Position numbers and translations under genes: made by a program
Part shown: one piece after another, positions 1 to 9,111 of the stretch
Position numbering within the stretch: the stretch's first letter is position 1
Layout: each line of letters starts with the position of its first letter
Source of the DNA: Arcobacter ellisii
Lineage (GTDB): Bacteria; Campylobacterota; Campylobacteria; Campylobacterales; Arcobacteraceae
NCBI RefSeq assembly: GCF_003544915.1
Contig: NZ_CP032097.1
Coordinates: forward strand, 682,001-746,000
DNA length: 64,000 nucleotides
Reading direction: 5' to 3'
Notes under the pieces: generated by a model
Told to the model about the DNA's origin: nothing
The model's input: the letters and a program-made list of their open reading frames with translations, nothing else
Database searches by the model: none

Positions 1-1
1 T

Positions 2-307
2 CAAGGGCATGAAATCGTTAGAAATAAGATAGATTCATTGGTTACATCTGTATTTATTACAACACCATCTTTAAATGTTTTAGAAGAGAGATTAAATAGT
101 AGAAATACAGATAGTATAGAAATAATAGAAAAAAGAATTAAAAATGCTAAAGCAGAAGTTGAATTTTTTCAGGATTATGATTATTTAATAATTAATGATG
201 ATTTACAAACAGCAGCAAAAGAGTTAGTTTGTATTGCAAATATTACAAGAATAAAAACTAAACTTTTTGACAAAGAAAAAATAGTATCAAATTGGCTAAG
301 TAATTAA
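2..307 (+). CDS. gmk: Guanylate kinase, C-terminal part (cut by window start)
   Basis: The last 101 residues of an open frame that enters from the left edge. Guanylate kinase phosphorylates GMP to GDP in the cytoplasm. The visible part has the family's C-terminal pattern: a beta strand VFITTPS, then LEERLNSRNTDS (the Arg-rich lid region), KRIKNAKAEVEF, and the YDYLIINDDLQTAAKEL segment. The P-loop half lies outside the window. The last nine codons and the stop fall inside a 50-base near-palindrome shared with the convergent gene on the minus strand. Confidence is high for the family. The start cannot be seen. Confidence 0.9.
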   Translation, partial: QGHEIVRNKIDSLVTSVFITTPSLNVLEERLNSRNTDSIEIIEKRIKNAKAEVEFFQDYDYLIINDDLQTAAKELVCIANITRIKTKLFDKEKIVSNWLSN

Positions 308-330
308 TTACTTAAGCTATTTGATACTAT
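281..330. terminator. 50-base near-palindrome across both convergent stop codons
   Basis: Each arm is 25 bases and only 3 positions fail to match. The outer 12 bases (ATAGTATCAAAT, 281-292) pair perfectly with 319-330, and the central AAGTAATTAATTACTT (298-313) is a perfect palindrome. It contains the stop codons of gmk (305-307) and of the minus-strand response regulator (317-319). On the minus strand it is followed by a run of T's (complement of 274-280), as in an intrinsic terminator. No T-run follows on the plus strand. Confidence 0.65.
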
Positions 331-1939
331 CATAACTTATTGGCTTTTCGAAATAATACCCTTGACAATAATCAATATTTAACTCTTTGATTTTATTATA
401 AATATCTTCATTTGAAACATATTCAGCAACAGTTTTTACTTTAAACTCTTTTGAGAAATTAGCAATTGTATTTACAATAATTTCTAAATCTTTTGATGTA
501 TTTATTCTTTCAATTAAAGAACCATCAATTTTAACAAAATCGATATCAAGAAGAGTTAGAAGATTGAAGTTTGAGTATCCTGCACCAAAATCATCAACTC
601 CAACAATACAATCAAATTTTTTGATTTCAGAAATGAATTTAGAAACTTCATTAAAATCTGAAATCTCCTCTGACTCTAAAATTTCAAATTCTAAAAACTG
701 AGTATATTCTCTATTTTGTTCTAATATCTCATAAATAAATGATGTAGTTTCACTATTTGCTATATCATCAAAAGAGATATTTACAGATACTCTTTTGTTT
801 TTATTTTTTATGAGTTTAAAAGAGTCTTGAATTACAATTTTTATGATATTTGGATAAAGTTTAGTCTTTTTAGCAACATTTATAAAGTTATATGGAGCTA
901 TTTCAACACCTTCTTTTGTAACATATCTGATTAATGCTTCATATTTATGAACTTCTTTTGTTTGAGTATCAACAATAGGTTGAAAATAGGCTTGAAATAG
1001 ATTCTCTCTAAAACCAATTTTTAGTTGTTTTACCCATTTTATATTTTCTTCAAAAGATTGCTGAATTTTAAATGACTCATTATAAATCATAATTCTTTGA
1101 AGTTTTGTTCTTGCATAATTTATAACTCTTTGTGAGTATTTATAAGCTCTTGCTCCATCGCCTTGAGCTATTCCAATAGTTATGTTTATATCAATTTCAT
1201 CTTCATCAATAAGTAATGACTCTTTTTCGATTTTATCTGCAAATATTTTACAAATATCGTAAAATTCATTTATATCTTTATTATTTTGTTTTGCGACAAT
1301 TGCAAATTTATCAGCTTCAATTCTATATACAAAATACTCTTCATTACTAAAATAGCTTTTTAGTTTGTTTGCTAATTCATATAAAATTGTATCACCAATT
1401 TTTTCACCAAAAAGGTCATTAACTGTAGAAAATTCATCGATATCAAGAAGAGCCATTAAATCAATACTATTTTCATCTAAATCTTTTTTTAATTTATTTC
1501 TATTTGGTAAGTTTGTAAGTTTATCAGTGTATAAATCTTTTAATTCGTGGTAAACAAGAGATTGAGACATAACTTGTAAAAGTTTTGCTATATCAATAGG
1601 TTTTAATACGTATTTATCAACACCAATGTCAATTGCTTCTAGTAAATACTCTTTATTTGAAAATGCAGTTGCCACAATAATAGGGATATTCATATTTATT
1701 TTTTTTATCTCTTTTACCATGTCTAAACCGTTTAAAATAGGCATATTAACATCAGTAATAATTAAATCAATTTCATTTTCATATTTTTTAAAAAGTTCTA
1801 AACCCTCTTGTCCATTTTGTGCAACATATTGCTTTTTGGTAAAGCCTTTTAATATTTGATGTGTAACTTCTCTTAAGTCTTTTTCATCTTCAGCATATAA
1901 AATTGTTATATTTTTCAGTATTGAAATATTATTTATCAT
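317..1939 (-). CDS. Response regulator with REC, degenerate GGDEF and EAL domains
   Basis: A 540-residue cytoplasmic c-di-GMP signalling protein. An N-terminal receiver domain (about 5-120) has phospho-acceptor Asp63 in TDVNMP and Lys113 in VLKPID. A GGDEF-like domain (about 138-290) reads EADKF at 208-212 where GGDEF is expected, so cyclase activity is unlikely. The EAL domain (about 310-535) keeps EAL at 334-336, DDFG at 449-452, VKIDG and QGYYF, so phosphodiesterase activity is plausible. The start is placed at the ATG at 1939 because GGAGAG lies 8-13 bases upstream of it; the longer frame would begin at a TTG inside that ribosome site. No partner histidine kinase is in view. Confidence 0.85.
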   Translation of the reverse strand: MINNISILKNITILYAEDEKDLREVTHQILKGFTKKQYVAQNGQEGLELFKKYENEIDLIITDVNMPILNGLDMVKEIKKINMNIPIIVATAFSNKEYLLEAIDIGVDKYVLKPIDIAKLLQVMSQSLVYHELKDLYTDKLTNLPNRNKLKKDLDENSIDLMALLDIDEFSTVNDLFGEKIGDTILYELANKLKSYFSNEEYFVYRIEADKFAIVAKQNNKDINEFYDICKIFADKIEKESLLIDEDEIDINITIGIAQGDGARAYKYSQRVINYARTKLQRIMIYNESFKIQQSFEENIKWVKQLKIGFRENLFQAYFQPIVDTQTKEVHKYEALIRYVTKEGVEIAPYNFINVAKKTKLYPNIIKIVIQDSFKLIKNKNKRVSVNISFDDIANSETTSFIYEILEQNREYTQFLEFEILESEEISDFNEVSKFISEIKKFDCIVGVDDFGAGYSNFNLLTLLDIDFVKIDGSLIERINTSKDLEIIVNTIANFSKEFKVKTVAEYVSNEDIYNKIKELNIDYCQGYYFEKPISYDSIK

Positions 1940-2047
1940 TATTAAGACTCTCTCCAAAATTATTAAGATATAATATCATAAATTAACATAATATCTAAAT
2001 AATAAAAAAAGTAAGAATTAAACTATTCGGGTCTGCTAGGAGTATTT

Positions 2048-4486
2048 TTGTCTAAAATCAAGTGTAATCATTGTCATTTAGAGTTTGAAGAAAATATAAT
2101 GATTAAGGAGGAAAATTTAAACTTTTGTTGTAAAGGATGTCAAGGAGTTTACCATCTTTTAAAGAGTGATGGTTTGGATTCTTTTTATGATAAATTAGGT
2201 AATAAAACTTTAACTCCACCTATAAAGTTGGATAGTGATGATATTACAAAATTTGATTCAGAAAATTTCTTGGAAAACTATGTAAGTAAAACAAAAGATG
2301 GTTTTTCTCAAATTGATTTAATTATTGAAGGAATTCATTGTGCTGCTTGTGTTTGGCTAAATGAAAAAGTTCTTCATGATACAAAAGGAATAGTTGAAGC
2401 TAATATCAATTTCACAACAAATAAAGCGAGAATTATTTGGGATGAAGAGAAACTAAAACTCTCTGAAATTATTCTAAAAATCAGATCAATTGGTTATAAC
2501 GCTTATGCTTATGAATCAAGTGTTGCAGATGCTCAAGCCTCAAAAGCTAAAAGAGAATATTTTATTCGTATGATGGTTGCTGTTGTTTGTAGTATGAATA
2601 TTATGATGCTAAGTGTTGCAAAATATACTGGATTTTTTACTGGAATTTCAAAAGAAGTAAAGGATATGATTCATATTGGAGAGTTTATTCTTTCAACTCC
2701 TGTTCTATTTTATAGTGGATGGATTTTTTATAAAGGTGCATATTTTGGTCTAAAAAATCGTATGTTAAATATGGATTTTTTAGTTGCATTTGGTGCTACA
2801 TCAACCTACATTTATTCGTTATTTATTCTTTTTGGAGCAAAAGGAGAAAGTTATTTTGATTCTGTTTCAATGATAATTACCTTTGTTTTAGTTGGAAAAT
2901 ATTTAGAAGTAATAGGTAAAAAATCAGCTATCGATACTTTAGACAAAATCAAATCAAGTTTGCCTTTGGAAGCTGTTGTTGTAAAAGATAATGAAAAAAA
3001 AGTAATAGCTTTAAATAGTATAAATATTGGTGATATTGTTGAGATAAAACCTGGAGAAAAAGTTCCTGTTGATGGAAAAATAATTTCAGGAAATGGTTCA
3101 TTTGATGAATCAACTCTAACAGGAGAATCTATTCCTATTTACAAAAAAGTAAAAGATTTTGTTTATAGTGGAACTATAAATTTAGATTCATTAATACAAT
3201 TTGAAGTAACAAAAAGTTTTAAAAATTCAACTTTTTCATCAATTGTTGCTTTACTTGAAGATTCTTTAAATTCAAAACCAACTATTCAAACAAAAGCAGC
3301 AGAAATTTCAAAAGGCTTTAGTGTAACTATTTTAAGTCTTGCTTTAATGACTTTTTTAGTTTGGTATTTCTTTGGAATAGATTTAGGTTTTGATTATGAA
3401 GGAACAACACAATTTGAAAAATCATTTATTGTTGCTGTTTCTGTTGTAGTAATTGCTTGTCCTTGTGCTTTAGCACTTGCAACTCCAATGGCAAGTTTGA
3501 TAGGAATTTCAGAACTTGCAAAAAAAGGTTTACTTTTTAAAGAAGCGAAATTTATTGAAACAATGGCAGTTGCTTCAACTGTTGTTTTTGATAAAACAGG
3601 AACTTTAACTAAAGGTGAATTAAATGTAACAAAAGCTCGAATTATGGATGATAATATTCATAAAATGCATCTACTTTACTCTTTGTTAGATGCTTCAACT
3701 CATCCAGTTAGTGTTTCAATTAAAAAATATTTAGAAACAAAATATAACTTAGATATTAAAAAACTTGAAAATGTAAAAAATATTGAAGCAAAAGGAATGA
3801 GTGCAACTTATAAAAATATTGAAGGTAAAGAGTTTGAGTTAATTGGTGGAAATGTTGACCTTTTAAGACAATTTGGGATTTTTTATAAATTTGATTCATC
3901 AAAAACAGTTTATCTGTTTGCAATAAATAAAAAAGTAATAGCAACTTTTGAACTTGAAGATAAAATAAAAGATGATGCACAAGAATTAATAACTTATTTA
4001 CAAAATAAAAATATTGAAGTTGTAATGTTAACAGGGGATAATGAACAAGTAGCTTCAAAAATAGCAAATGAGTTAAATATAAAAAAATATTTCTCTTCTC
4101 AAACGCCAATTTCAAAAGCGAATTATATAAAAGAGTTAAAAAAAGAGAATAAAATTGTTGTTATGGTTGGTGATGGAGTAAATGATAGTGTTGCTTTAAC
4201 AAGTGCAGATGTTGCAGTTGCTATGGGAAGTTCTGCTGATATTTCATTGGCAGTTTCTGATATAGTTTTATTAAATTCAACATTAAAATCTTTACAAGAA
4301 GCTTTTATAATCTCAAATAAAACATATAAATATATTAAACAAAATCTATCTTTATCAATAATTTATAACATGGTTACAATACCTTTAGCTATGGCTGGTT
4401 TTGTTATTCCATTAGTTGCTGCTCTTTCAATGAGTTTGAGTTCATTGATGGTTGTATTAAATTCACTTAGAATAAAGATGAAATAG
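2048..4486 (+). CDS. ccoI: Copper-exporting P-type ATPase for cbb3 oxidase assembly
   Basis: A P1B-type heavy-metal ATPase of the FixI/CcoI branch, which delivers copper across the inner membrane for maturation of cbb3-type cytochrome c oxidase. In order: an N-terminal Cys-rich metal-binding region (CNHC and CCKGC, residues 6-31) typical of FixI, an HMA domain with CAAC at 98-101, membrane segments, a CPC ion-path motif near 471, the DKTGT phosphorylation site near 515, and GDGVND near 708. At 812 residues it is full length. The start is TTG with AGGAG five bases upstream. ccoS follows 10 bases later. The oxidase structural genes ccoNOQP are not in the window. Confidence 0.92.
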   Translation: MSKIKCNHCHLEFEENIMIKEENLNFCCKGCQGVYHLLKSDGLDSFYDKLGNKTLTPPIKLDSDDITKFDSENFLENYVSKTKDGFSQIDLIIEGIHCAACVWLNEKVLHDTKGIVEANINFTTNKARIIWDEEKLKLSEIILKIRSIGYNAYAYESSVADAQASKAKREYFIRMMVAVVCSMNIMMLSVAKYTGFFTGISKEVKDMIHIGEFILSTPVLFYSGWIFYKGAYFGLKNRMLNMDFLVAFGATSTYIYSLFILFGAKGESYFDSVSMIITFVLVGKYLEVIGKKSAIDTLDKIKSSLPLEAVVVKDNEKKVIALNSINIGDIVEIKPGEKVPVDGKIISGNGSFDESTLTGESIPIYKKVKDFVYSGTINLDSLIQFEVTKSFKNSTFSSIVALLEDSLNSKPTIQTKAAEISKGFSVTILSLALMTFLVWYFFGIDLGFDYEGTTQFEKSFIVAVSVVVIACPCALALATPMASLIGISELAKKGLLFKEAKFIETMAVASTVVFDKTGTLTKGELNVTKARIMDDNIHKMHLLYSLLDASTHPVSVSIKKYLETKYNLDIKKLENVKNIEAKGMSATYKNIEGKEFELIGGNVDLLRQFGIFYKFDSSKTVYLFAINKKVIATFELEDKIKDDAQELITYLQNKNIEVVMLTGDNEQVASKIANELNIKKYFSSQTPISKANYIKELKKENKIVVMVGDGVNDSVALTSADVAVAMGSSADISLAVSDIVLLNSTLKSLQEAFIISNKTYKYIKQNLSLSIIYNMVTIPLAMAGFVIPLVAALSMSLSSLMVVLNSLRIKMK

Positions 4487-4496
4487 GAGTTTTTAA

Positions 4497-4742
4497 ATGA
4501 TAAATGATACGCTTTTTTTTATGTTAATAGTTGGAATTATAATCTCAGCGGGGTTATTACTTCTTTTTGTTTGGGCCGCAAAAACTGGTCAATTTGATGA
4601 TGCAAATAAAATGTTAAATAATCCTTTATATGATAGTATTGAAGATTTAAATGATGCTATCAAAAAAGAAAAAAATTTAAAAGAAGCAAAAGAATCAAAA
4701 CTTGAAAGTGAAAATAAGAAAGAGGAAGGAAAAGAAGAATAA
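4497..4742 (+). CDS. ccoS: cbb3 oxidase maturation protein CcoS
   Basis: A small single-pass membrane protein (81 residues) of the FixS/CcoS family, needed for cofactor insertion into cbb3-type cytochrome oxidase. The N-terminal membrane segment (about 7-28) ends in FVWAAKTGQFDD, the family hallmark. The tail is charged, rich in Lys and Glu and probably cytoplasmic. An AGGAG ribosome site lies just upstream, and the gene sits directly behind ccoI in the usual FixI-FixS order, so the two are almost certainly co-transcribed. Confidence 0.93.
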   Translation: MINDTLFFMLIVGIIISAGLLLLFVWAAKTGQFDDANKMLNNPLYDSIEDLNDAIKKEKNLKEAKESKLESENKKEEGKEE

Positions 4743-4761
4743 AGAAAATCTTTATTCTTCT
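4733..4761. terminator. Hairpin between convergent ccoS and cytochrome c gene
   Basis: Thirteen-base perfect arms (AGAAGAATAAAGA and its complement) around a 3-base AAA loop, overlapping the ccoS stop. A pyrimidine-rich tract follows on the minus strand, so it may terminate both convergent transcripts, and the minus-strand one more strongly. Confidence 0.6.
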
Positions 4762-4767
4762 AAAAAA

Positions 4768-5058
4768 TTATTTACCAATATACTCAGCTAAAGCTTTAAT
4801 GTCAGCATCAGAAAGTTTCATTACTTGACCTTTCATGATAGCTTTCATTGGTCCACCATAAGTACCATCTTTATAACCATGTAATGCTTTTTCAACGTCA
4901 GCTTTTGTTAAATTAGCTGGAACATGACTTTTACTTTGAGTTGTAGTGTTGATTTCACCTTTAGCTCCATGACATGCTTTACAAGTATTGTAAGTAGCAG
5001 GCGCGTCAGCTAATGCAAAAGTAGCAACAGCTAATGTAGTTAATACGATTTTTTTCAT
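4768..5058 (-). CDS. Small periplasmic class I cytochrome c
   Basis: A 96-residue monoheme cytochrome c. The signal peptide is residues 1-17 (MKKIVLTTLAVATFALA). The heme-binding motif is CKACH, and Met residues in the C-terminal half (GGPMKAIMKGQVMKLSD) supply the axial ligand. The final helix DIKALAEYIGK matches cytochrome c553-like electron carriers of Campylobacterota, which feed cbb3 oxidase. AGGAG precedes the ATG. It converges on ccoS, and its partner oxidase genes are elsewhere. The exact redox partner is an inference from family. Confidence 0.88.
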   Translation of the reverse strand: MKKIVLTTLAVATFALADAPATYNTCKACHGAKGEINTTTQSKSHVPANLTKADVEKALHGYKDGTYGGPMKAIMKGQVMKLSDADIKALAEYIGK

Positions 5059-5257
5059 TTTTTCTCCTTGTTTTTTAAGAAAAATATTTTAGCTTTTTTT
5101 TCTTTTTTTATACTTAATATTTTTCAAATTTTACTAAATATCCAATGTAAGTTTTACTTATAATTGTATAAAAATTGTGAAAGCTTTTAAATACTATACA
5201 ATGGGAATATAAAGGTTTTTTTTTATATAGTATTAAGATTAAAATAAAGGTAAAAGA

Positions 5258-5860
5258 TTGAATAAAAAGTCAGTTTTAAATATAAATAATTTAACATTTT
5301 ATTATAAAAAAGAAAATCCTATTTATAAGGATTTTTCTTTGGAGTTAAACAAGGGTGAATTAGTTACAATATTTGGTAAAAGTGGTAGTGGAAAAACAAC
5401 ACTTTTTGAATTGATTTGTGGAAATTTAAAACCAATAACTGGAACAATAAAAAAATCAAATATTGCAATGATTTTTCAAGACCCATTTAACTCTTTTCAT
5501 CCAACATATTCAATACTTGAACAAATAAAAGATGTCGTTAGAAAAGATTTTGAAGAAGAAATGAACGAACTTTTACCAAAACTTAGTTTAGAGAAAGAGA
5601 TTTTAGAGAAAAAAACATATCAATTAAGCGGAGGTCAACTTCAAAGATGTTCTATTTTAAGAGCACTTTTAATGAAACCTGACTTACTTTTAGTTGATGA
5701 GCCAACATCAGCTTTGGATAATATAATAGCATATGATGTAATGAAATTATTAATTACACTTTTGGATAAATGTGCTATTTTACTAATAACACACGATGTA
5801 GATATGGCTTCGTGGTGTAGTGATAAAATTATAAGGTTAGAAGAGAATGCAAGAAAATAA
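5258..5860 (+). CDS. ABC transporter ATPase without a visible permease
   Basis: A 200-residue ATP-binding subunit. It has Walker A GKSGSGKT, a Q-loop FQDPFNSFHP resembling peptide/nickel (Dpp/Nik) ATPases, signature LSGGQ, Walker B LLLVDEPTSALD and switch His in LLITHD. It is shorter than typical Dpp/Nik ATPases (about 260-330 residues) and lacks their C-terminal extension. The start is TTG with AAAGG upstream. It overlaps hemH by 14 bases and so leads a tightly coupled operon, yet no permease or binding protein is adjacent. Substrate unknown. Confidence 0.85.
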   Translation: MNKKSVLNINNLTFYYKKENPIYKDFSLELNKGELVTIFGKSGSGKTTLFELICGNLKPITGTIKKSNIAMIFQDPFNSFHPTYSILEQIKDVVRKDFEEEMNELLPKLSLEKEILEKKTYQLSGGQLQRCSILRALLMKPDLLLVDEPTSALDNIIAYDVMKLLITLLDKCAILLITHDVDMASWCSDKIIRLEENARK

Positions 5861-6785
5861 AAAAGCTTTAGTATTACTAAATATGGGTGGGGCTAGAAAT
5901 AAGGCTGAATTAAAAATGTTTTTAACAAATATGTTTAATGACAAAAATATTTTAACTATAAAGAATCCATTAATAAGAAAAATGATTGCATATTTTATAG
6001 TTACAAAACGATTGGATAGTGCATGGGAGAATTATGAACATATAGGAAATTCGTCACCTATTAATCCATTAACTGAAAAGTTAGTAGAAAAATGTAATGA
6101 AAAAATTGAAGAGTTTAAAACTTATCAAGTGATGCGATATACGCCACCTTTTGCACAAGATGTGATAAAACAGATGTTAGATGATGGAATAAATGAAATA
6201 GTATTATTGCCTTTATATCCTCAATATTCAACAACAACTACAAAATCATCGGTTGAAGATTTTATAGATTATTTACCTTATACTTTTGGTAAAAACATAA
6301 GATATATAGAAACATTTTATAAAAATGATAAATTTAATGAATGTATTATAAATGAGATTATTTCAAATGTGGAAGAGCCAAGTGAATATAATCTGATTTT
6401 TTCAGCACATGGACTTCCTCAAAAAATAGTTGATGCTGGTGATCCTTATGAAATTCAGATGAATGAACATGTAAAAATTTTAAGTGAAAAATTAAAAGAA
6501 AAAAATATAAATTTTAAATCTGTAAATTTAGCATATCAATCAAAAGTTGGACCTCTAAAATGGTTAGAACCGTCACTTGAAGATATGTTAAAAAACTTTA
6601 AAGAGCAAAAGGTAATAATTTATCCAATTGCATTTATAGTAGATAATTCTGAAACAGACTTTGAATTAGATATTGAATATAGAGAAATTGCACATGAAAT
6701 GGGAATTAATGAATATAAAGTATGTCGTTGTGTAAATGATAGTGATGAATTTGTTGAAGCAATAAAGGATATTATTAAAAACTAA
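5847..6785 (+). CDS. hemH: Ferrochelatase
   Basis: It inserts ferrous iron into protoporphyrin IX, the last step of protoheme synthesis. Key features are LLNMGG at the N-terminus, the catalytic His in SAHGLPQKIVDAGDPY, YQSKVGPLKWLEPS, and the acidic metal-site stretch DNSETDFELD near the C-terminus. The length (312) is normal for the family. The start overlaps the upstream ABC ATPase and the stop lies 10 bases before the AMMECR1 gene, which has its own GGAGTT site. Heme demand is high here given the many c-type cytochromes nearby. Confidence 0.95.
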   Translation: MQENKKALVLLNMGGARNKAELKMFLTNMFNDKNILTIKNPLIRKMIAYFIVTKRLDSAWENYEHIGNSSPINPLTEKLVEKCNEKIEEFKTYQVMRYTPPFAQDVIKQMLDDGINEIVLLPLYPQYSTTTTKSSVEDFIDYLPYTFGKNIRYIETFYKNDKFNECIINEIISNVEEPSEYNLIFSAHGLPQKIVDAGDPYEIQMNEHVKILSEKLKEKNINFKSVNLAYQSKVGPLKWLEPSLEDMLKNFKEQKVIIYPIAFIVDNSETDFELDIEYREIAHEMGINEYKVCRCVNDSDEFVEAIKDIIKN

Positions 6786-6794
6786 GGAGTTAAG

Positions 6795-7340
6795 ATGGAA
6801 AATCAGGTTTTATTGGATATCGCAAAAAAATCTATTGAAAAGAAGTTTGATTCAAATATAAAGATTGATAAAACAAAACTTTTAACTGATTTTCCAGAAT
6901 TAAAAGAAAATGGTGCAACTTTTGTTACTTTGACTCTTGATGGGCAACTAAGAGGTTGTATTGGAAGTTTACAAGCTTATAGACCACTTTTGGATGATTT
7001 GATTTCAAATGCCTTTGCAGCTGCTTTTGAAGACCCAAGATTTTATGAATTAACGCCCTTAGAGTTTAAAAAAGTAAATATAGAAATCTCTATTTTAACA
7101 ACACCTGTTGAAGTTTTATATAGTGATTTAGAAGATTTAAAATCAAAAATAAAACCAAATATACATGGTGTGATTTTACAAAAAGATGGAAGAAGAAGTA
7201 CTTTCTTGCCACAAGTTTGGGAACAACTTCCTAGTTTTAAAGAATTTTTTGCACATCTTTGTTATAAAGGAAGTTTTGAAGTAAATTGTTTGGAGTTTCA
7301 TCCTCAAATCTTTACTTATGAAGTTAAGAAGATAAAATGA
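6795..7340 (+). CDS. AMMECR1-domain protein (AmmeMemoRadiSam protein A)
   Basis: A 181-residue AMMECR1-family protein. The diagnostic motif LRGCIGS (about residues 52-58) is followed by AFEDPRFYELTPLEF and VEISIL-like strands of the family. Its biochemical role is unknown in bacteria and archaea. It overlaps the next gene by 4 bases (ATGA), and that gene is the radical SAM member of the same set. In many genomes these two and a MEMO1-like protein occur together, and the order here is A, radical SAM, MEMO. Confidence 0.92.
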   Translation: MENQVLLDIAKKSIEKKFDSNIKIDKTKLLTDFPELKENGATFVTLTLDGQLRGCIGSLQAYRPLLDDLISNAFAAAFEDPRFYELTPLEFKKVNIEISILTTPVEVLYSDLEDLKSKIKPNIHGVILQKDGRRSTFLPQVWEQLPSFKEFFAHLCYKGSFEVNCLEFHPQIFTYEVKKIK

Positions 7341-8323
7341 AATTTTATAAACAAGAAAAAGAGCGATTAGTTTGCCTTTTATGCTCTTATTATTGTAAGT
7401 TAAAAGTAGGGCAAACGGGAGTTTGTGGAGTAAATAAAAATATTGGGGATAAAATCGAGTGTTTAGTTTATGGATATTTGAGTGCTTTAAATATTGACCC
7501 TATTGAGAAAAAACCTCTTTATCACTTTTTACCCTCTTCAAAATCACTTTCTTTAGGAACTGTTGGTTGTAATTTTAGATGTTCATTTTGTCAAAATTGG
7601 CAAATCTCGCAAAACAATAATATAAATAAAAATAACTATTTTAGTGTTGATGAAATAGTAAATATAGCAAAAGAGAAAAAGTGTGAATCAATTTCATATA
7701 CTTATAATGAACCAACAATTTTTTATCCATTTGCAAGGGATATTGCTCTAAAAGCCAAAGAGTTTGGCCTAAAATCAGTTTTTGTTTCAAATGGATTTGA
7801 AAGTAGTGAAGTAATAGCCGATATGAAAGGTGTTATTGATGCTATGAATATTGATTTGAAATCTTTTGATAAAAACTATTATAAAAAATCTTTAGGTGGA
7901 GATTTAAAAGTTGTTTGTGATAATTTAATAAACATTAAAAAGAATGACATTCATTTAGAAATTACAACTTTGATAGTTCCTTCAAAAAATGATTCAAAAG
8001 TTGAATTAGAAAATATAGTTAAATTTATAAAAGAAAATCTTGGAGTTGATGTTCCTTGGCATATTAGTGCTTTTCACCCAGATTATAAAGAACAAGATTT
8101 AGAACGAACAAAAGATGAGAGTCTAGAAATGGCTTATGATATTGCAAAAAGTCATGGGTTAAACTATGTTTATATGGGAAATAGCACTTTTGAGAATGAT
8201 ACAGTTTGTAAAAATTGTGGTGAAGTTTTAATACGAAGAGAATATTTTAATATTTTAGAAAACAGAGTTTTAAATGGATGTTGTCCAAAATGTAAAACAA
8301 AACTTGATGGAGTTTTCAAATGA
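7337..8323 (+). CDS. Radical SAM enzyme of the AmmeMemoRadiSam set
   Basis: A 328-residue radical SAM protein related to pyruvate formate-lyase activating enzymes. The iron-sulfur motif CNFRCSFC (Cys78, 82, 85) follows GTVG. An N-terminal Cys cluster (Cys13, 16, 20, 30) and a C-terminal zinc-ribbon-like region with CKNC and CPKC suggest further metal or cluster sites. It is coupled by 4-base overlaps to both the AMMECR1 gene upstream and the MEMO1-like gene downstream. The substrate is unknown; protein or RNA modification by the trio is a guess. Confidence 0.92.
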   Translation: MKFYKQEKERLVCLLCSYYCKLKVGQTGVCGVNKNIGDKIECLVYGYLSALNIDPIEKKPLYHFLPSSKSLSLGTVGCNFRCSFCQNWQISQNNNINKNNYFSVDEIVNIAKEKKCESISYTYNEPTIFYPFARDIALKAKEFGLKSVFVSNGFESSEVIADMKGVIDAMNIDLKSFDKNYYKKSLGGDLKVVCDNLINIKKNDIHLEITTLIVPSKNDSKVELENIVKFIKENLGVDVPWHISAFHPDYKEQDLERTKDESLEMAYDIAKSHGLNYVYMGNSTFENDTVCKNCGEVLIRREYFNILENRVLNGCCPKCKTKLDGVFK

Positions 8324-9111
8324 GTATAAGAAAAGCAGTTGTAAGTGGAAGTTTTTATCCAAGTAAAAAAGAAGAGATTTTAAAATATATAAATCATTTT
8401 AATAGTAATGATTTTAAAACTGAAACTTTTGAAGATATAAAAGCTATTATTGTTCCCCATGCTGGATATATTTATAGTGGATTTACTGCAAATTTAGCTT
8501 ATCAATTAGTTTCAATTTCAAAAAAAGATATAAAAAGAGTTGTTGTTATTGGTCCATCACATAGAGTTTACTTAAAAGGTGCTAGTGTTGCACTTTATGA
8601 TGAATATGAAACTCCACTTGGAAATCTAAAAATTGATAAAGAGTTTTCTCAAAATTTAATAGATAAATATGATTTTTTAGATTTTAACGTTGAGTGTGAA
8701 TTTGAGCATTCAACTGAAACTCAAGCTCCATTTATAAAATACTATTTTGAAAATGTAAAATTAGTTGAGATAGTTTATGGTGAGATTAATTACGAAGATT
8801 TATCAAAAGTTATAAATGAGGTTTTAGCCGATGTTGATAATTTTGTAGTAATAAGTACAGATTTAAGCCATTTTTATACATTAGAAGAAGCACAAAAACT
8901 TGATAATGTTTGTTTAGAGGCCATAGATAAAAAAGATTTAAAACTTTTTGATTATTGTGAAGCTTGTGGAAAAGTTGGAGTAGAAGCGATTATAAATTGG
9001 GCTATTAAAAATAATTATGAAACTAAAATATTAAATTATTGTACAAGCGCAGATGTTACAAAAGATAAAAGTAGGGTTGTTGGATATACATCAGCTCTCA
9101 TAGGAAAATAG
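8320..9111 (+). CDS. MEMO1-like protein (AmmeMemoRadiSam protein B)
   Basis: A 263-residue MEMO-family protein, a fold related to class III extradiol dioxygenases. It shows SGSFYPSKKEEI at the N-terminus, IVPHAGYIYSG with the conserved His, GPSHRVYLKG with a second His, and STDLSHF with a third, matching the metal-site pattern of the family. It overlaps the radical SAM gene by 4 bases, and elyC starts on the next base after its stop. Enzymatic activity is unproven for bacterial members. Confidence 0.92.
   Translation: MSIRKAVVSGSFYPSKKEEILKYINHFNSNDFKTETFEDIKAIIVPHAGYIYSGFTANLAYQLVSISKKDIKRVVVIGPSHRVYLKGASVALYDEYETPLGNLKIDKEFSQNLIDKYDFLDFNVECEFEHSTETQAPFIKYYFENVKLVEIVYGEINYEDLSKVINEVLADVDNFVVISTDLSHFYTLEEAQKLDNVCLEAIDKKDLKLFDYCEACGKVGVEAIINWAIKNNYETKILNYCTSADVTKDKSRVVGYTSALIGK

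Noticed and set aside
3756-4115. A 119-codon minus-strand frame inside ccoI
   Set aside because: Antisense shadow of a conserved ATPase region; Leu/Phe/Gln-rich without motifs.
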